The notes beneath the pieces were generated by a model. It searched no databases. It was not told the origin of the DNA and saw only the letters and a program-made list of their open reading frames with translations. The translations under genes and the position numbers were made by a program. Of a DNA stretch of 64,000 bases, positions 40,519 to 49,851 are shown piece after piece; positions within the stretch are counted from its first letter, which is position 1; each line of letters begins with the position of its first letter. The stretch lies in contig DASZUG010000066.1 of assembly GCA_035547755.1 (NCBI GenBank), positions 1-64,000 of the forward strand, given 5' to 3'. Source of the stretch: Mesorhizobium_L sp035547755. Its GTDB lineage: Bacteria > Pseudomonadota > Alphaproteobacteria > Rhizobiales > Rhizobiaceae.

Positions 40519-42712
40519 GATCGAGATCCGGCCTCCATCGCGCCAGCAGCAGCGAATTCGTGACAACGGACACGGACGAGAAGGCCATGGCCGCTCCCGC
40601 GATGACCGGCGACAATATGCCGAAAGCCGCAAGCGGAATGCCGATTATGTTGTAGATAAAAGCCCAGATCAGGTTGTTCCTGATCGTCCGCCTTGTGCGG
40701 TCGGCGATATCCAGGGAAGCCGGAACGAGGCGAAGATCGGGCCGCATCAAGGTGATCGCCGCGGCGCCTCTGGCGACGTCGGTGCCGGAGGAAAGCGCGA
40801 TGCCCAGTCGGGCGGCGGCAAGAGCGGCGCCGTCGTTGAGCCCGTCGCCGACAAAAGCGACGTTCTTTCCCGTTTCCCTGGCGAGGTCGCGAATGGCGGC
40901 CACCTTGTCCTCCGGCAGGAGCGAGGCGCGGACATCTGAAAGACCAAGCTTTGCCGCGACGGCTCCGGCCGCCGCGGCGTTGTCTCCGGTGAGCATGATC
41001 GATTGAAGGCCGCGCGCCTTCAATTCCGCGATCGTGCCTGCCGCCTCCGGCCTTGGTTCATCCGAGAAGAGGATGGCGCCCGCCAGTTTCCCGTCGATGA
41101 TCACGAAGCTGATCGTGCCCGCGGTGCGGAGCTTTGCCGCCAGGCTTTCGGTTTCCGCCGCGCCAATTCCCTCGCTTGCCGCGAGGGCGGCGTTGCCGAC
41201 CGCGATCCGATGGCCATCAACAGTACCGACAAGACCCTTGCCGCCGAGGGCCGTCACGCCACTTACGTCGAGCCTATCTTCATTGGGAGCCCGTTCAGCC
41301 AGCGCCTTGGCTAGGGGGTGCTCGCTTCGGCCTTCCAAGGCCGCCGCATAGCGCAGGAGCCGATCATTGTCGCCATCGAGCGCTATCGTTTCGCCGACTT
41401 GCGGATGGCCGACCGTCAGCGTGCCGGTCTTGTCGAAGGCGACAATGCCGATCGTTTCGGCGCGCTCGAGCGTTTCGATGTCGCGGATCAGGATGCCGGC
41501 CTTGGCCGCGGCGCCAGTGCCCGCAACGAGCGCCGTCGGCGTGGCAAGGCCGAGCGCGCAGGGGCAGGCGATGACGAGAACCGCGACGGCGGCGACCAGC
41601 CCCATTCCGGCGCTCCCTGCGATCAGCCACCAGCCTAGGAAAGTCAGGAGCGCCGCCAGCAGGATGAGGGGAACGAAGACCGCGGAGATGCGGTCGACGA
41701 GCCTCTGGATCGGCGCGTCGCCGCGCTGGGCATCCTCGATCAGCTTCGTCATACGGGCAAGCGTGGTGTCCTCTCCGACCGCATCGATACGCACTTCGAT
41801 AGCGCCTTGGCCATTGGTCGTCCCGGTAATGACCTTTTGACCTTCTCTTTTATCGATGGGCAGGCTTTCGCCAGTGACAAGGGATTCGTCGATGCTGGTT
41901 TCACCGCTGACGACCACGCCGTCGGCCGGAACCCGACCACCCGGACGGACGAGTATGATATCTCCGCGCTTCAGCTCTTCCACGGTAATTGTTTTTGTGC
42001 CGTTCTCGGTTACGCGTTCGGCTGTCCTGGGCTGAAGCCGGCCGAGAGCCGCAAGTGCGGAGGATGCGCCCCGCTTGGCGCGGGCTTCGAGGTATTTACC
42101 GAGCATGACAAGCGTCAGCACAACTGCGGCCGCTTCGAAATAGAGATGACCGTGGCCTTGACCAATCACCACCAGCACAAGGGAATAGATGAAGGCGACC
42201 GTGGTGCCGAGCGATACCAGAACGGCCATATTGGCGCCGCCGCCTCGCACGGCCGCAAAGGCCTCGCGATAGAAGCGGGCGCCTGAAAGCGCCATCACGC
42301 CTGCAGCAAGGGCGGCCTGTATCCAGGGATTGAGCCAGGCTTCGCCAGCGCCCACCATCATCGGCAGCGTCCCAGCAACGAGAATTGCCGAAAGAACCAC
42401 CGAAAAGCCAAATCTCAGGAGTGTCTGACGTTCTTCAGCCGCGCGCGCCGCTTCGCGCGCCTCATCCGCCTCACTCTGTCCTGCCGCACCGGAAGCGCGC
42501 AGGCTGGCGCCATAGCCGGCCTTCTCGACGGCGCGGATCAGCGCTTCTGGACCACCGGTTCCGTCGAATTCCACATTGGCGCGTTCAAGCGCGAGATTGA
42601 CATCCGCCTGGCTCACGCCATCGACGCGCGAAAGAGCTTTTTCGACACTTGCGGCACAAGCCGCGCAGGTCATGCCGCTAATATCCAGCACTGTCCTGGT
42701 CATGGCATTCAT
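40508..42712 (-). CDS. copA: copper-exporting P1B-type ATPase CopA
   Basis: A 734-residue inner-membrane Cu(I) exporter. One N-terminal heavy-metal domain with C16-x-x-C19 (GMTCAAC) is followed by a spacer and eight expected membrane helices. The transmembrane metal site CPC is at 383-385 (VIACPCALGLATPTAL), the phosphorylation motif DKTGTLT at 427-433, the SEHPL ATP-binding motif at 463-467, the actuator loop TGES near 280-283 and GDGLND near 623. The C-terminal helix signature (NNLIWAFIYNIIGIPLAAFG, then MAFSSVSVVTNSL) is the P1B-1 copper type. It follows copZ by 3 bp under a MerR-type promoter. Confidence 0.95.
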   Translation of the reverse strand: MNAMTRTVLDISGMTCAACAASVEKALSRVDGVSQADVNLALERANVEFDGTGGPEALIRAVEKAGYGASLRASGAAGQSEADEAREAARAAEERQTLLRFGFSVVLSAILVAGTLPMMVGAGEAWLNPWIQAALAAGVMALSGARFYREAFAAVRGGGANMAVLVSLGTTVAFIYSLVLVVIGQGHGHLYFEAAAVVLTLVMLGKYLEARAKRGASSALAALGRLQPRTAERVTENGTKTITVEELKRGDIILVRPGGRVPADGVVVSGETSIDESLVTGESLPIDKREGQKVITGTTNGQGAIEVRIDAVGEDTTLARMTKLIEDAQRGDAPIQRLVDRISAVFVPLILLAALLTFLGWWLIAGSAGMGLVAAVAVLVIACPCALGLATPTALVAGTGAAAKAGILIRDIETLERAETIGIVAFDKTGTLTVGHPQVGETIALDGDNDRLLRYAAALEGRSEHPLAKALAERAPNEDRLDVSGVTALGGKGLVGTVDGHRIAVGNAALAASEGIGAAETESLAAKLRTAGTISFVIIDGKLAGAILFSDEPRPEAAGTIAELKARGLQSIMLTGDNAAAAGAVAAKLGLSDVRASLLPEDKVAAIRDLARETGKNVAFVGDGLNDGAALAAARLGIALSSGTDVARGAAAITLMRPDLRLVPASLDIADRTRRTIRNNLIWAFIYNIIGIPLAAFGILSPVIAGAAMAFSSVSVVTNSLLLARWRPDLDHGA

Positions 42713-42715
42713 CGC

Positions 42716-42916
42716 TCAGATGACCTGATAGCCGGCGTCCTCGACAACCGTCCGCAGCGTTTCCAGTGCGACGGGATGCTCGGATTGGATGTCCGCTCGC
42801 CCATGCTCCAGATCGACGGATACCCCCGTGACGCCTTCGACACTGCCGAGGACATTACTCACCGCGCGAGCGCAGCCTTGGCAATGCATGCCGTCGATCT
42901 TCAGCTTCGTCTGCAT
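42716..42916 (-). CDS. copZ: copper chaperone CopZ-like protein
   Basis: A 66-residue heavy-metal-associated domain with the metal motif M10-H-C12-x-x-C15 (MHCQGCARAV) in a ferredoxin-like fold (KLKIDG ... VSVDLEHGRADI ... VVEDAGYQV). It would deliver Cu(I) to the N-terminal domain of CopA, whose gene begins 3 bp downstream. GGAG lies 8 nt before the ATG. Expression is likely metal-induced through the promoter at 42949-42979. Confidence 0.92.
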   Translation of the reverse strand: MQTKLKIDGMHCQGCARAVSNVLGSVEGVTGVSVDLEHGRADIQSEHPVALETLRTVVEDAGYQVI

Positions 42917-42948
42917 TTCATTCTCCGCAAATGCTTTCCGGTCTCGCG

Positions 42949-42979
42949 GAGATAGGGCTTCCAGTCACTGGAAGGTCAA
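42949..42979 (-). promoter_or_regulatory. CueR/HmrR-type promoter of copZ-copA
   Basis: On the minus strand a -35 TTGACC and -10 TATCTC are separated by 19 bp, the long spacer typical of MerR-family promoters. The spacer holds the palindrome CTTCCAGT-G-ACTGGAAG, matching copper-sensing CueR/HmrR operators. No merR-type gene lies nearby, so the activator is presumably encoded elsewhere. Confidence 0.8.
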
Positions 42980-43001
42980 GGGCCGTAGATGAAAACTATT
43001 G

Positions 43002-43304
43002 TCAGGCGGTGGATGCACCCGCGTTTCCATCCAAGGTCGACAGCAGCAGCCTGACATCATCTGATTTGCAGGAATAGTAGATTGTCTGGCGTTCGCGCCT
43101 CGTAGCCACGAGATCAAGGCCGCGCAGCTTCGCCAAATGTTGCGAGAGCGCTGATTGGCTCAACTCGACTTTGTCGGCGATGGCTCCGACAGACAATTCT
43201 CCGTTCACAAGATGGCACATGATCAGAAAACGCTTCGTGTTTCCGAGTGCGCCAAGCAACCGTGCCATTTGGTCAGCTCTCGTTAAGAGCTCTTCGGAAA
43301 TCAT
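43002..43304 (-). CDS. ArsR-family regulator (NolR/BigR-like)
   Basis: A 100-residue winged-helix repressor. ALGNTKRFLIMCHLVNGELSVGAIADKVELSQSALSQHLAKLRGLDLVATRRERQTIYYSC covers the DNA-binding domain and resembles the NolR/BigR branch. The CxC metal motif of classical ArsR/SmtB sensors is missing; single cysteines occur only at C50 and C90-type positions, so metal sensing is doubtful and redox or other control is possible. It is directly upstream of the copZ promoter in the same direction. Whether it regulates copper genes cannot be told; AGGAAC precedes the ATG. Confidence 0.85.
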   Translation of the reverse strand: MISEELLTRADQMARLLGALGNTKRFLIMCHLVNGELSVGAIADKVELSQSALSQHLAKLRGLDLVATRRERQTIYYSCKSDDVRLLLSTLDGNAGASTA

Positions 43305-43481
43305 TAGAAGTTCCTAATATATTTTTGAAGCAGGCATGGTCTGTTGCCAATCTACGAAAGAATTTTGCAATCCTTCTATTCTGCCAAACAGAATCACCTG
43401 CCCAATGATATTGTTGTGACGCCCTCCATCGCAAGTTGAAATGTCGTATAGCGGGCTCTGTCGCGCCGCATCATGTCCGCT

Positions 43482-44243
43482 TCAGTTTTCTCCCGAATTG
43501 ACTGCCAATTTCACGAGAATGTCACGCAATTCCGCCATGTCCCGCACCGGCCGAGGGAAGAAGATCCGCCGCACCTTGTCTCCCCAAGCGATATCGAAAC
43601 CTTCCGGGTCTATGCCCGTCATCATCCATCGCCCTTTTTCCGCGTGAGCAAGCTTCACCGCATAGTTCTCAATAGTGCCGACGTGATCTCCGTTCATATG
43701 TGAAATAGCCGACTGTTCGCTTTCGACAAGTCGTGCGGTAGCCTCTTCGGGAATGACGATTTCCGCGCGGTCGATAAGATAAGCCCTGGCGAATCCGCCA
43801 TTCAGGCTGGCATGCTCGATTTCGAGGCGGAAGAACGAGAAATCGGGGAAGCCGGAATAAAGTTTTGCCTTCGGATGGCGGTTGAGATAGCGGCGCTCGG
43901 CGCGATCGTGCTCGGATGATCCCTGCTCTAGTCTCCTTGCCGTGCAAAAGAGAGAGATGCGCGGATAGGCAAGCGGATCGCCCTTGTCCGGTTCGCCGAG
44001 CAGGAGCGAGCAGCGACTATCCCCGAGGACAGCGCCGGTGTGCGCGGAAAGTCCGGACATGAGCGTCAGTGGCGTGCCATCCATGTCCGTCGCGACCGCG
44101 ACGCGGCTTGCCATCGGCGCACCACTCTTCGGATCGAGTGTGGCGAGCGCTCCGTAGCGTGCCGTGCGTATCAGCGTCTTTGCCAGCCGAATGGCCTCGG
44201 CGTCGGTTTCCTGGACTACCTTTTTCTTCTCCGCTGCCGCCAT
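43482..44243 (-). CDS. HugZ-like FMN-binding split-barrel haem protein
   Basis: A 253-residue protein of the pyridoxamine-phosphate-oxidase-like split-barrel fold with a C-terminal DUF2470 domain (VESEQSAISHMNGDHVGTIENYAV). The N-terminal YGALATLDPKSGAPMASRVAVATDMDGTPLTLMSGLSAHTG is the HugZ/HutZ-type barrel, found in haem-degrading or haem-storage enzymes. The haem-ligand histidine of HugZ lies in the C-terminal region; HMNGDH is a candidate. It is second in a two-gene operon 11 bp after an SDR gene. Haem use is likely by family, but the cofactor and product are not proven. Confidence 0.82.
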   Translation of the reverse strand: MAAAEKKKVVQETDAEAIRLAKTLIRTARYGALATLDPKSGAPMASRVAVATDMDGTPLTLMSGLSAHTGAVLGDSRCSLLLGEPDKGDPLAYPRISLFCTARRLEQGSSEHDRAERRYLNRHPKAKLYSGFPDFSFFRLEIEHASLNGGFARAYLIDRAEIVIPEEATARLVESEQSAISHMNGDHVGTIENYAVKLAHAEKGRWMMTGIDPEGFDIAWGDKVRRIFFPRPVRDMAELRDILVKLAVNSGEN

Positions 44244-44254
44244 CGATCCGGATC

Positions 44255-45016
44255 CTAGCGCGGAGCCATGCGGATAGCGCCGTCCAGCCTTATCGTCTCG
44301 CCGTTCAGCATCTGGTTTTCGATGATGTGAAGGGCGAGGGCCGCGTATTCGGACGGCTCGCCGAGTCGGGGCGGGAATGGCACCTGCTGGCCAAGCGAAG
44401 CCTGCGCCTCCGCGGGCAGCGAGGCCATCATCGGCGTCTTGAATATGCCTGGCGCAATCGTGCAGACACGGATACCGGAGCGGGAAAGGTCGCGCGCGAC
44501 GGGCAAGGTCATGCCGACGATGCCGCCTTTCGATGAGGAATAGGCGGCCTGACCGACCTGCCCATCAAAGGCGGCAACGCTCGCCGTGTTGACGATAACG
44601 CCCCGCTCGCCGCCTTCCAGCGGATCGAGCTTCTGCGTCACGTTGGAGACGAGCCGGATCATGTTGAAGGTGCCGATGAGATTCACCTCGATGACCTTCC
44701 GGTAAAGGTCAAGCGGGTGCGGGCCATCCTTGCCGAGTGTCTTCACCGCAGCGACGATACCGGCGCAATTGACCAGCACGCGGGGCGGCGCCAGTCTTTC
44801 CGTTGCCTCCGCGACTGCACGCTCGCCGTCTTCGGCGCTCGATACGTCGCAGCGAACTGCAATGCCGCCAATCTCGCCGGCGACCTTTTCAGCCCGCTCC
44901 ATGCCGACGTCGAAGATCGCCACTCTTGCACCTTTTGCCGCAAGGGCGCGCGCGGTGGCTTCCCCGAGGCCGGAGCCGGCCCCCGTAATTATTGCAACCT
45001 GTCCGGACGGGTTCAT
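44255..45016 (-). CDS. short-chain dehydrogenase (3-hydroxyacyl-CoA dehydrogenase type II-like)
   Basis: A 253-residue classical SDR. The NAD-binding motif is TGAGSGLGEATARAL, the NAG equivalent is VNCAGI and the catalytic tetrad is visible as N (IEVNLIGTFN), S (VIVNTASVAAF) and Y-x-x-x-K (YSSSKGGI). DGQVGQAAYSSSKGGIVGMTLPVARDL is typical of the HSD17B10-type enzymes that oxidise 3-hydroxy-2-methylbutyryl-CoA and related acyl-CoAs. GGAAAC and an ATG at 45016 give the start. It is transcribed with the HugZ-like gene and divergent from the MFS gene. Confidence 0.88.
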   Translation of the reverse strand: MNPSGQVAIITGAGSGLGEATARALAAKGARVAIFDVGMERAEKVAGEIGGIAVRCDVSSAEDGERAVAEATERLAPPRVLVNCAGIVAAVKTLGKDGPHPLDLYRKVIEVNLIGTFNMIRLVSNVTQKLDPLEGGERGVIVNTASVAAFDGQVGQAAYSSSKGGIVGMTLPVARDLSRSGIRVCTIAPGIFKTPMMASLPAEAQASLGQQVPFPPRLGEPSEYAALALHIIENQMLNGETIRLDGAIRMAPR

Positions 45017-45186
45017 CCTGTTTCCTTTGTGGTTACTCCATTACATCAATCGTATCGGCAGGCGTGGGACTTGCAAGGCGCCTTTAACACAGGGAGCCTT
45101 GCTCCGCATGCAATGCTCCTTTGCGGGGACGATTGTTCGAACCCGGTCGGTTGTGGAAATCGTTCGCGGGACGTAAAGCGCTTGCA

Positions 45187-46638
45187 ATGAGCGAGTCCCG
45201 TGACGCTTCCGCCCAGGAAAGCCTTTTCGTAACCGAAAGGGACCCGAGGCTGCGCTTCATCATACCGATGATCGTCGCGGTGGCGTTCCTGATGGAGCAA
45301 CTGGATTCGACGATCATCACCACGGCCATTCCAGACATGGCGAAGAGCCTCGACACCACGGCGCTCAGGCTCAATCTCGCGGTGACGACCTATATCCTGA
45401 CCCTCGCCGTCTTCATTCCGGTGAGCGGCTGGTTCGCCGACCGTTTCGGAGCGCGGCGCATCTTCGCGCTTGCCCTCTTTATCTTCACCGTCGGGTCCGT
45501 CCTGTGCGGGATCGCTGACAATTTCCTCGTGCTGCTGGCGATGCGGGCCTTGCAAGGGCTGGGCGGCGCGATGATGACGCCGGTCGGACGGCTGATCCTT
45601 CTCAGGAGCTTCCCGCGCAGCCAACTCGTCACGGCGATGACCTACATGACGATACCGGCGATCATGGGGCCGGTCATCGGGCCGCTTGTCGGGGGCGTGC
45701 TGACGACCTACGCCTCGTGGCGCTGGATTTTCTACGTCAATGTCCCTTTCGGCCTCTTCGGCATCCTGATGGCTCTTCGTTTCATTGAGGATGTGGAAGG
45801 GGAGGCGACCGAAAAATTCGACTTCGGCGGTTTCCTCATGGTGGGGATCGGCGTTGCGCTGTTGCAATTCGGCCTCGAGAATATCGGCCGGCCGATCGTC
45901 TCGCATCTCGCCACGGCTACTATCCTTCTGGTCGCCGCCGGGCTGCTCGTCGCCTTTCGCTTCTATGCGAGCAGGGTCAGGGCGCCTGCCGTCGACCTGA
46001 CGCTCTTCAGCTTCCGCTCTTTTCGGATCGGAACACTCGCCGGCGGCATCGCCCGGGTTGGCGTCAATGGCGTGCCTTTTCTCCTGCCGCTGATGCTGCA
46101 GGTGGGATTCGGCGTCAGCCCCGTCACTTCCGGCTCGCTGACATTCGTATCGAGCCTCGGCGCCCTGATCGTGCGGCCCGTCATCTCGACGCTGCTGCGC
46201 ATCCTCGGCTTCGGCATGGTGCTGACCGGCAGCGCGGTGGCCGCGTCCGCGGCGATCGCAGGTTTTTCCCTCCTCGGCCCCGACACGCCGCATTGGGCCG
46301 TTGCTGCCTACACGTTTCTCTTTGGACTCACGCGTTCGGTCCAGTTCATGACATCCAACACCCTTTCCTATTCCGATCTGCCGGGCGACAGGCTAAGCCG
46401 CGCGACGAGCCTGGGCGGGGTGTTGCAGCAGCTTTCGGTCAGCTTCGGCGTCTCCGTCGCCGCCATGCTGCTCGGTCTCGTCTCGATGGAAAGCCACACG
46501 CTGACGACGGCCCGCTTCCACGAGGTCTTCCTGCTGACCGCCATCATTCCGCTTCTCGGCATTTTCGGATTTGTTCAGTTGCGCGCCGAAGACGGCGCAC
46601 AAGTGAGCGGCTATTATCGCGAGAAAAAGGGCGGATGA
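45187..46638 (+). CDS. MFS efflux transporter, DHA2 (EmrB/QacA) family
   Basis: A 483-residue inner-membrane drug:proton antiporter with about 14 transmembrane segments. The DHA2 motif C-type sequence (IPAIMGPVIGPLVGGVLTTYASWRWIFYVNVPFG) and motif A-like GWFADRFGARRIF are present. The start of transmembrane helix 1 has the conserved aspartate (LMEQLDSTIITTAIPDM). ATG 45187 yields a short cytoplasmic N-terminus. It is divergent from the SDR gene and ends 20 bp from the convergent kinase gene. No membrane-fusion protein gene is adjacent, so it may export alone or with a distant partner. Substrate unknown. Confidence 0.9.
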   Translation: MSESRDASAQESLFVTERDPRLRFIIPMIVAVAFLMEQLDSTIITTAIPDMAKSLDTTALRLNLAVTTYILTLAVFIPVSGWFADRFGARRIFALALFIFTVGSVLCGIADNFLVLLAMRALQGLGGAMMTPVGRLILLRSFPRSQLVTAMTYMTIPAIMGPVIGPLVGGVLTTYASWRWIFYVNVPFGLFGILMALRFIEDVEGEATEKFDFGGFLMVGIGVALLQFGLENIGRPIVSHLATATILLVAAGLLVAFRFYASRVRAPAVDLTLFSFRSFRIGTLAGGIARVGVNGVPFLLPLMLQVGFGVSPVTSGSLTFVSSLGALIVRPVISTLLRILGFGMVLTGSAVAASAAIAGFSLLGPDTPHWAVAAYTFLFGLTRSVQFMTSNTLSYSDLPGDRLSRATSLGGVLQQLSVSFGVSVAAMLLGLVSMESHTLTTARFHEVFLLTAIIPLLGIFGFVQLRAEDGAQVSGYYREKKGG

Positions 46639-46657
46639 TCCACCACGACCTGCGCGA

Positions 46658-47704
46658 TCATTTCTGGGAAAGCGGGAATCGCATCTTGGCGGCAGTGCCT
46701 TTGGGCAGGCGTATGTAGTCGATCGTAGCGTCGAGGCTGTTCGCCATAGCCCGGACAATACGCGTTCCAAGGCCCGTCCCCTTGACCGAACCTTCCCCGC
46801 ACCAGCCGATGCCGTCATCCGACACGGTGAGTTCCAATTGGTCATCGACGCGCACGAGCCGTATCTTGATCTCGCCCTGAGGCTCTCCCTCCAGAAATGC
46901 ATATTTGATCGCGTTCGTGACGAGTTCCGTCACAACCACCCCCAGAGCGATCGCCGCATCGGTCGGGATCTGCAGATGCTCGACTTCGGTGACGAGTTTC
47001 GCACCATGGCTCTCGGCGGTCATCGAGGCGCGCAGGTGCTCGATCAATCCCGCCAGATACTCGTCGATTTCAACGAAACGCGCGTCGCCGGACGTGTAGA
47101 GACGTTTGTGCACCAGTGAAATGGCGTAGATACGCGCTTGCGTCTCCGAAAGCGCATCCTTGGCAACCTGGTCCTTCACGGCATTGGCCTGCAGGCCGAC
47201 GAGCGAGGAAACAAGCGACAAACTGTTCGCGACGCGATGGTTGACCTCATGGAGCAACACCTCGGCCCGGTCGCGCGCGGCCCTGACCTCGCGCTCCGCC
47301 TCCTCCTTCTGCGTTTGCAGCCGGGTCTTCTCGACCGCCTGTTCAAGGGCGGACGTAAGAAGCGTGAAGAAGTCCTCGCCTACGGTTTTGGGGACAAAAT
47401 CACTCGCTCCCGCCTTCAGGGCGGCGACGGCGATATCCATCTCGGCGGAGCCCGTGACATAGACGACAGCAGGCGCATGCGTGTTCTCGCTCAGCCTGGC
47501 AAGGAGATCCAATCCGGTGCCGGTAGGGAGGTAATGGTCAAGAGCAACGACATCGATATTGCCTTCCGCCAGATAGCGGAGAGCCTCGTCACCGTTCGTC
47601 GCATGGATGACCTCAAAGCCACGGCGGCGCAGAATACGCTGGACGAGCCGCACAAGGGCTTCGTCATCGTCGATATAAAGCAGCCTTATATCCGCTTCGG
47701 CCAT
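46658..47704 (-). CDS. receiver-domain histidine kinase (HWE/HisKA_2 type)
   Basis: A 348-residue soluble protein combining an N-terminal receiver (phosphoacceptor D56 in VVALDHYLPTGTGLDLL) with a C-terminal kinase. The phospho-accepting segment is LLHEVNHRVANSLSLVSSLVGLQ (H156) and the ATPase part has VVTELVTNAIKYAF (N box) and DDGIGW (G1), with GTGLGTRIV as G2. This domain order is typical of alphaproteobacterial HWE/HisKA_2 kinases. The true start is ATG 47704, not the TTG at 47707. It lies 3 bp after the response-regulator gene, in an operon with it and the CHASE3 kinase. Confidence 0.88.
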   Translation of the reverse strand: MAEADIRLLYIDDDEALVRLVQRILRRRGFEVIHATNGDEALRYLAEGNIDVVALDHYLPTGTGLDLLARLSENTHAPAVVYVTGSAEMDIAVAALKAGASDFVPKTVGEDFFTLLTSALEQAVEKTRLQTQKEEAEREVRAARDRAEVLLHEVNHRVANSLSLVSSLVGLQANAVKDQVAKDALSETQARIYAISLVHKRLYTSGDARFVEIDEYLAGLIEHLRASMTAESHGAKLVTEVEHLQIPTDAAIALGVVVTELVTNAIKYAFLEGEPQGEIKIRLVRVDDQLELTVSDDGIGWCGEGSVKGTGLGTRIVRAMANSLDATIDYIRLPKGTAAKMRFPLSQK

Positions 47705-47707
47705 CAA

Positions 47708-48154
47708 TCAGGCGGTCTCCGGAACCTGGATGACCGAAAAGAAGAGCCCGAGTTGCCTTATGGCGTTGGCGAAGCCTTCGTAATTCACTGGCTTGGTGAT
47801 GTAGACATTGGCGCCGAGGTCGTAGCAGCGCTGGATTTCGCGCGCGTCGTCGGTCGTCGTCAGGACGACGACGGGCGAGCGCTTCAGGTGAATGTTGTTC
47901 TTGATCCGCGCCAGAATGTCGACGCCCGTCATGTCCGGCAGATTGAGATCGAGAAGGATAAGCAATTGGCGGCCGGCACTCTCGTTGCCGCTTCCGTCCC
48001 GACCAAAAAGAAAGGCAAGCGCGTCCGTACCGTTCGTGAACGGAAGGATCTTGTTGTTGACGCCCGCACGGCGGACGTTCTTTTCGATCAGCCTCGCATG
48101 CCCTTCGTCATCCTCGATCATGATGATCGTAACGGGTTTGAATTCTTCGCTCAT
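47708..48154 (-). CDS. Rcp1-like single-domain response regulator
   Basis: A 148-residue receiver domain with the Rcp1-type features: an EDDE acidic pair (IIMIEDDEGHARLIEKN), phosphoacceptor D69 (LLILLDLNLPDMTGVDILARIK), TTTDD near T100 and K122 in VYITKPVNYEGF. Such regulators pair with light- or redox-sensing kinases. Its start overlaps the stop of the CHASE3 kinase gene by 4 bp (ATGA) and it is followed 3 bp later by the receiver-kinase gene, so the three are co-expressed. Confidence 0.92.
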   Translation of the reverse strand: MSEEFKPVTIIMIEDDEGHARLIEKNVRRAGVNNKILPFTNGTDALAFLFGRDGSGNESAGRQLLILLDLNLPDMTGVDILARIKNNIHLKRSPVVVLTTTDDAREIQRCYDLGANVYITKPVNYEGFANAIRQLGLFFSVIQVPETA

Positions 48155-49641
48155 GCGGCGATACTCCCAAAGTTACCGAGATAACGCGGAACCGTGATAC
48201 GGAAAGTCGTTCCCTTGTCGACAGATGATGTCATCGTGATGTCGCCCCCCAGATTGCGCACGACAGTGCGTACATAAGCGAGCCCGATGCCTTCTCCAGG
48301 TTGATCCTGGGCTCCCGACCGCCGAAACAGCTCGAACACCCGTTCCTGGTCCTGTTCCGCTATGCCGCGGCCATTGTCGGCGACTTCGATCACTATCCTG
48401 CCGCCGCTTCCCTGCCTGGCGCGCACGCCAATGTGCAACGGCCGCTCCTTCGAACGGTACTTGACCGCGTTGTCAAGCAGATTGCCGAAAATCTGTTCGA
48501 GCGAGAGCCGATCGGTCCACATGGATGGCACGTTTACATCGAGGTCCATGGAACCTTCGGCGTCATTGACCTGATGCTGGACGGCCGCGGCGGCGACATC
48601 TATCACATCGGCGAGATCGACCTGCTCGGGCCGAAGGACGCGCCTGCCTTCTCGCGAAAGCTTGAGAATCGCATTGATGAGGCCATCCATCTTGTGCGTG
48701 GAAGCCCTGATGAAGCCGATCGCCTCCGGCAAATCCTCCATGGCAGCCAGCTTGGCTTCCTCCAATACCGGATCCCCGCTATCGGCCGATTTCTCGATCA
48801 ACGCCTGGATGCTGCCGACACTGGCTTCCAGTTCGCTCGTGAAACCCATGATGTTGACGAGAGGCGCGCGGAGGTCGTGGGTGACGATATAGGCGAAGCG
48901 CTGAATCTCGTCATTTGCCTTGGCGAGATCCGCCGTCCTCTCTTCCACCCGCTTCTCAAGGTCCTGGTTGAGCGCGTTCAATTCGTCACGCGCCTTCGCA
49001 AGCTCCCGCGTGTAGCGGAACACCGTCAGGATCGAGCCTCCCACGACGAGAACGATGACCAGGGCGGCTATGATCGAGACGGAGCGAAGCCATCCGGCGC
49101 TGCGCTGCTGGTCGGCCACGGAGGCGGCCATGCGATCATTGGCGATGCCGATAACGGCCGTGAAGAAGCGTTGCGCTTCCTCCATGAGAGCTTCACCCTT
49201 GTCGCTGTTGACCAGCGCCAGGGCGTCAGCGTCCTTACCGGCCTTTTTCAATGCGATCGTCTGGCCCATTTCCGACAGCTTCTGATCGATCGCCATTTTC
49301 AGCCGGGCGAGTTCCTGGTTCGCCTGCGGATAGGTCGATAGCAGCTGCGCGGCGGTCTCGTACTGCGACGGGATTACGTCACGCGCGGGACCATAATCCT
49401 TGAGATAGCGCTCATTGCCCGTCAGCAGGAAGCCGCGCTGGCTGCTTTCGGCAAGCTCAAGCGACTGACGGAGCGCCACCGCCGCGGTGCGCGCGTCACG
49501 GGCGGCAATGACATCGTCGAAATAGGTCTGGCTGCGAACGCCGAGCCAGAAGGCGGCGGCGACAATGACGACGAGCGCCACGAGTCCCGTCAGCAGCAGA
49601 GCGGCGGTCGAGCGGACAAGCGATTGATTTGTAATCGGCAT
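48151..49641 (-). CDS. CHASE3-domain membrane sensor histidine kinase
   Basis: A 496-residue kinase. Transmembrane helix 1 (about 11-33) and helix 2 (about 187-208) flank a helical periplasmic CHASE3 domain (about 40-185, including LRQSLELAESSQRGFLLTGNERYL). A coiled-coil linker precedes the HisKA domain with phospho-accepting H255 (FAYIVTHDLRAPLVNIMGF), followed by the HATPase domain (IFGNLLDNAVKYRS, VADNGRGI and GEGIGLAYVR). It senses an extracytoplasmic or membrane-linked signal that the sequence does not reveal. It is first in the three-gene two-component operon, so it is the probable phosphodonor for the Rcp1-like regulator. Confidence 0.93.
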   Translation of the reverse strand: MPITNQSLVRSTAALLLTGLVALVVIVAAAFWLGVRSQTYFDDVIAARDARTAAVALRQSLELAESSQRGFLLTGNERYLKDYGPARDVIPSQYETAAQLLSTYPQANQELARLKMAIDQKLSEMGQTIALKKAGKDADALALVNSDKGEALMEEAQRFFTAVIGIANDRMAASVADQQRSAGWLRSVSIIAALVIVLVVGGSILTVFRYTRELAKARDELNALNQDLEKRVEERTADLAKANDEIQRFAYIVTHDLRAPLVNIMGFTSELEASVGSIQALIEKSADSGDPVLEEAKLAAMEDLPEAIGFIRASTHKMDGLINAILKLSREGRRVLRPEQVDLADVIDVAAAAVQHQVNDAEGSMDLDVNVPSMWTDRLSLEQIFGNLLDNAVKYRSKERPLHIGVRARQGSGGRIVIEVADNGRGIAEQDQERVFELFRRSGAQDQPGEGIGLAYVRTVVRNLGGDITMTSSVDKGTTFRITVPRYLGNFGSIAA

Positions 49642-49851
49642 GCGGCAGGAAATGCCCGAAAACCGGAAAGGGCGCTATAATATTTTTTATATCGCCAATC
49701 TCTTTTTCTCTTTGAAAATTCCCGTTCATATCGGTCGCGGACCGCTCGCCGCCTCCCGTTGCCAGCAGACCGGGAAGAATTGCCGCATCGCTTTTAAAAC
49801 CCGTTACGCGACCTTGCTCTCGTGCTAATCGTTTAGCGAGAAGAGGGGCGG

